This document shows positions 4,272-5,083 of a stretch of 5,083 nt of DNA, piece after piece; within the stretch, counting starts at the first letter, position 1, and each line of letters begins with the position of its first letter. The notes beneath the pieces were generated by a model, which was given only the letters and a program-made list of their open reading frames with translations, was not told where the DNA came from and made no database searches. The translations under genes and the position numbers were made by a program. This DNA comes from Deltaproteobacteria bacterium. GTDB lineage: Bacteria > Desulfobacterota > GWC2-55-46 > S146-73. Where the stretch lies: positions 1-5,083 of the forward strand of contig WGFF01000142.1 in the NCBI GenBank assembly GCA_015492355.1. Direction: 5' to 3'.

Positions 4272-4975
4272 GCCCCGGTGTTTTTGAGGCATTCTGGGGT
4301 GGCGTGGGTGCATTCTTTTCTGTCTGGCAGTTATGTATACTCCAGATAACACCCTTCTTTGTTGCCTTTTTCGTAGCCACCCATTTTATCCTGAGAACGG
4401 GTAATAGGGGCGAAGACCTGTTCAACACGATTGTTGTAGGTACAGGGCTTGTCCTGGGGCTGAGTATATTCTTCGGATTACTCATGACACCAGGGCTTGC
4501 ACCGGGAACGGTACTCCTTAAGTACCTTAAGCTACTCAGGTTCGTTGCAGGTATATTTATTATCCTTGTTGCCCTCACCATGGTGTTCTTTTCCTTTACG
4601 AGCATACTCTTCTTCGACAGGAGAAAGATATTCTTCGTACTCTCCCCCCTTGTTGGTTCTGCCCTTGCAATAGCCTACTCCCCGTGCATACCACCTGCAC
4701 TTTCGAGGCTACTTAACTATGCCCGCATACCAGAGAACACACTCCATGGGTTCGTACTACTGGTCTTCTATGCCCTTGGCATAGGCATCTCCCTTATAAT
4801 CGTGGGATATATCATAGCCCTCACGGCTGGAATAGGTAGTAGCCCATATGCAGAAAGGACGAGGAGATATATCGTCCTTCCCCTTGTATCATCCCTCATA
4901 TTCATGATCATAGGTATCCTACTTGTAACAGGGCTCATGCTGTCCTACAAGGCATTCCTGGTAAATCTTATCTAA
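4268..4975 (+). CDS. CcdA/DsbD-family membrane electron transporter, divergent
   Basis: This is a 235-aa inner-membrane protein with six predicted helices (about 10-38, 52-75, 88-115, 121-149, 160-187, 202-228), the size and topology of CcdA. CcdA passes electrons from cytoplasmic thioredoxin to periplasmic thioredoxin-fold partners through one Cys in helix 1 and one in helix 4. Both are here: C23 in 'WQLCILQITP' and C140 in 'YSPCIPP'. The second site matches the family's 'PC..P' pattern, but the first lacks the Pro normally just before the Cys and has Pro29 six residues later. The overall sequence is diverged, so the call rests on topology, the two core cysteines and the two TlpA-like genes immediately upstream with overlapping codons. 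The ATG overlaps the previous stop; AGAGG is only two bases away, with GAGG at 4254-4257. An insertion sequence begins right at its stop codon. Confidence 0.7.
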   Translation: MSPGVFEAFWGGVGAFFSVWQLCILQITPFFVAFFVATHFILRTGNRGEDLFNTIVVGTGLVLGLSIFFGLLMTPGLAPGTVLLKYLKLLRFVAGIFIILVALTMVFFSFTSILFFDRRKIFFVLSPLVGSALAIAYSPCIPPALSRLLNYARIPENTLHGFVLLVFYALGIGISLIIVGYIIALTAGIGSSPYAERTRRYIVLPLVSSLIFMIIGILLVTGLMLSYKAFLVNLI

Positions 4976-5083
4976 GGAATCTCTGATTTATTTTTCCACT
5001 CTTGTATGATACATTTATACGCATCAAGTTTTATGGAGGTTAAGAGAATGCGCCAACAGACTTTTGCCGAAGGTACCTTTGAA
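4976..5083 (+). mobile_element. Left end of an IS5-family insertion sequence, partial
   Basis: The 72 bases between the CcdA-like stop and the next ATG are probably the IS left end. The first bases, GGAATCTCTGATTTA, look like an IS5-group terminal inverted repeat as I recall such ends. They are preceded by CTAA (4972-4975), which fits the YTAR target this family prefers. A -10-like TATGAT lies at 5005-5010 without a clear -35, and a strong ribosome site GGAGG at 5035-5039 precedes the transposase ATG. The right end and second target copy lie outside the window, so the boundary is inferred. Confidence 0.6.
5048..5083 (+). CDS. IS5-family transposase, N-terminal 12 codons
   Basis: Only the first 12 residues (MRQQTFAEGTFE) are visible before the window ends. 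This opening is the characteristic start of a group of IS5-family DDE transposases, which usually continue with a Lys-Tyr-rich stretch and then the catalytic domain. GGAGG at 5035-5039, eight bases before the ATG, is a near-ideal ribosome site. Whether the gene is intact cannot be judged here. Confidence 0.65.
   Translation, partial: MRQQTFAEGTFE

Noticed and set aside
4147..4605. Leftward open frame of 152 codons spanning the TlpA-like/CcdA-like junction
   Set aside because: It crosses an ATGA-coupled gene junction on the other strand and shows no motif or ribosome site.
1..5083. CRISPR array, tRNA or rRNA
   Set aside because: No regularly spaced repeats and no cloverleaf or rRNA-like conserved stretches were seen on either strand.

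Overview
The window looks like chromosome from a Gram-negative bacterium that makes periplasmic c-type cytochromes. Two predicted lipoproteins with Cys lipoboxes, a CcmH-like protein, a cytochrome c and a CcdA-like membrane protein point that way. Codon use leans to AGG for Arg and ATA for Ile, as in many thermophiles and deep-branching anaerobes. A Nitrospirota- or Desulfobacterota-like host is my inference; nothing here settles the taxon.

Layout. At the left edge a small unknown gene (33-317) runs leftward and ends in a hairpin that also belongs to a short palindromic repeat family. It diverges from a thioredoxin gene (459-794), which has a near-consensus sigma-70 promoter and a 15-bp terminator and so forms a single-gene unit. 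A 204-bp stretch (861-1064) without a convincing gene follows. Six genes then run rightward: a membrane-anchored periplasmic protein of unknown function (1065-1805), a CcmH/NrfF-like protein (1954-2367), a membrane-anchored cytochrome c (2384-3205), two TlpA/ResA-like lipoproteins (3202-3741 and 3738-4271) and a six-helix CcdA-like protein (4268-4975). The last four genes are linked by ATGA overlaps. A second copy of the palindromic repeat lies at 1887-1921. At the right edge, directly after the stop codon of the CcdA-like gene, an insertion sequence begins (IS5 family, from its first 12 codons and its position on a CTAA target).

How the genes fit together (inference). The CcdA-like protein would carry electrons from cytoplasmic thioredoxin across the membrane to the TlpA-like lipoproteins. 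These would keep the CcmH-like protein and/or apocytochrome cysteines reduced for heme ligation. The unusual point is that several parts of the set depart from the textbook motif. The cytochrome has CX3CH instead of CXXCH, the CcmH-like protein has CxCxC plus further cysteines instead of CxxC, one TlpA-like protein has CPCS instead of CxxC, and the CcdA-like protein lacks the Pro before its first core Cys. This may be a specialised thiol-redox and heme-attachment module built around a non-standard cytochrome. No heme lyase (CcmF, or CcsA/CcsB) lies in the window, so the system would have to use one encoded elsewhere.
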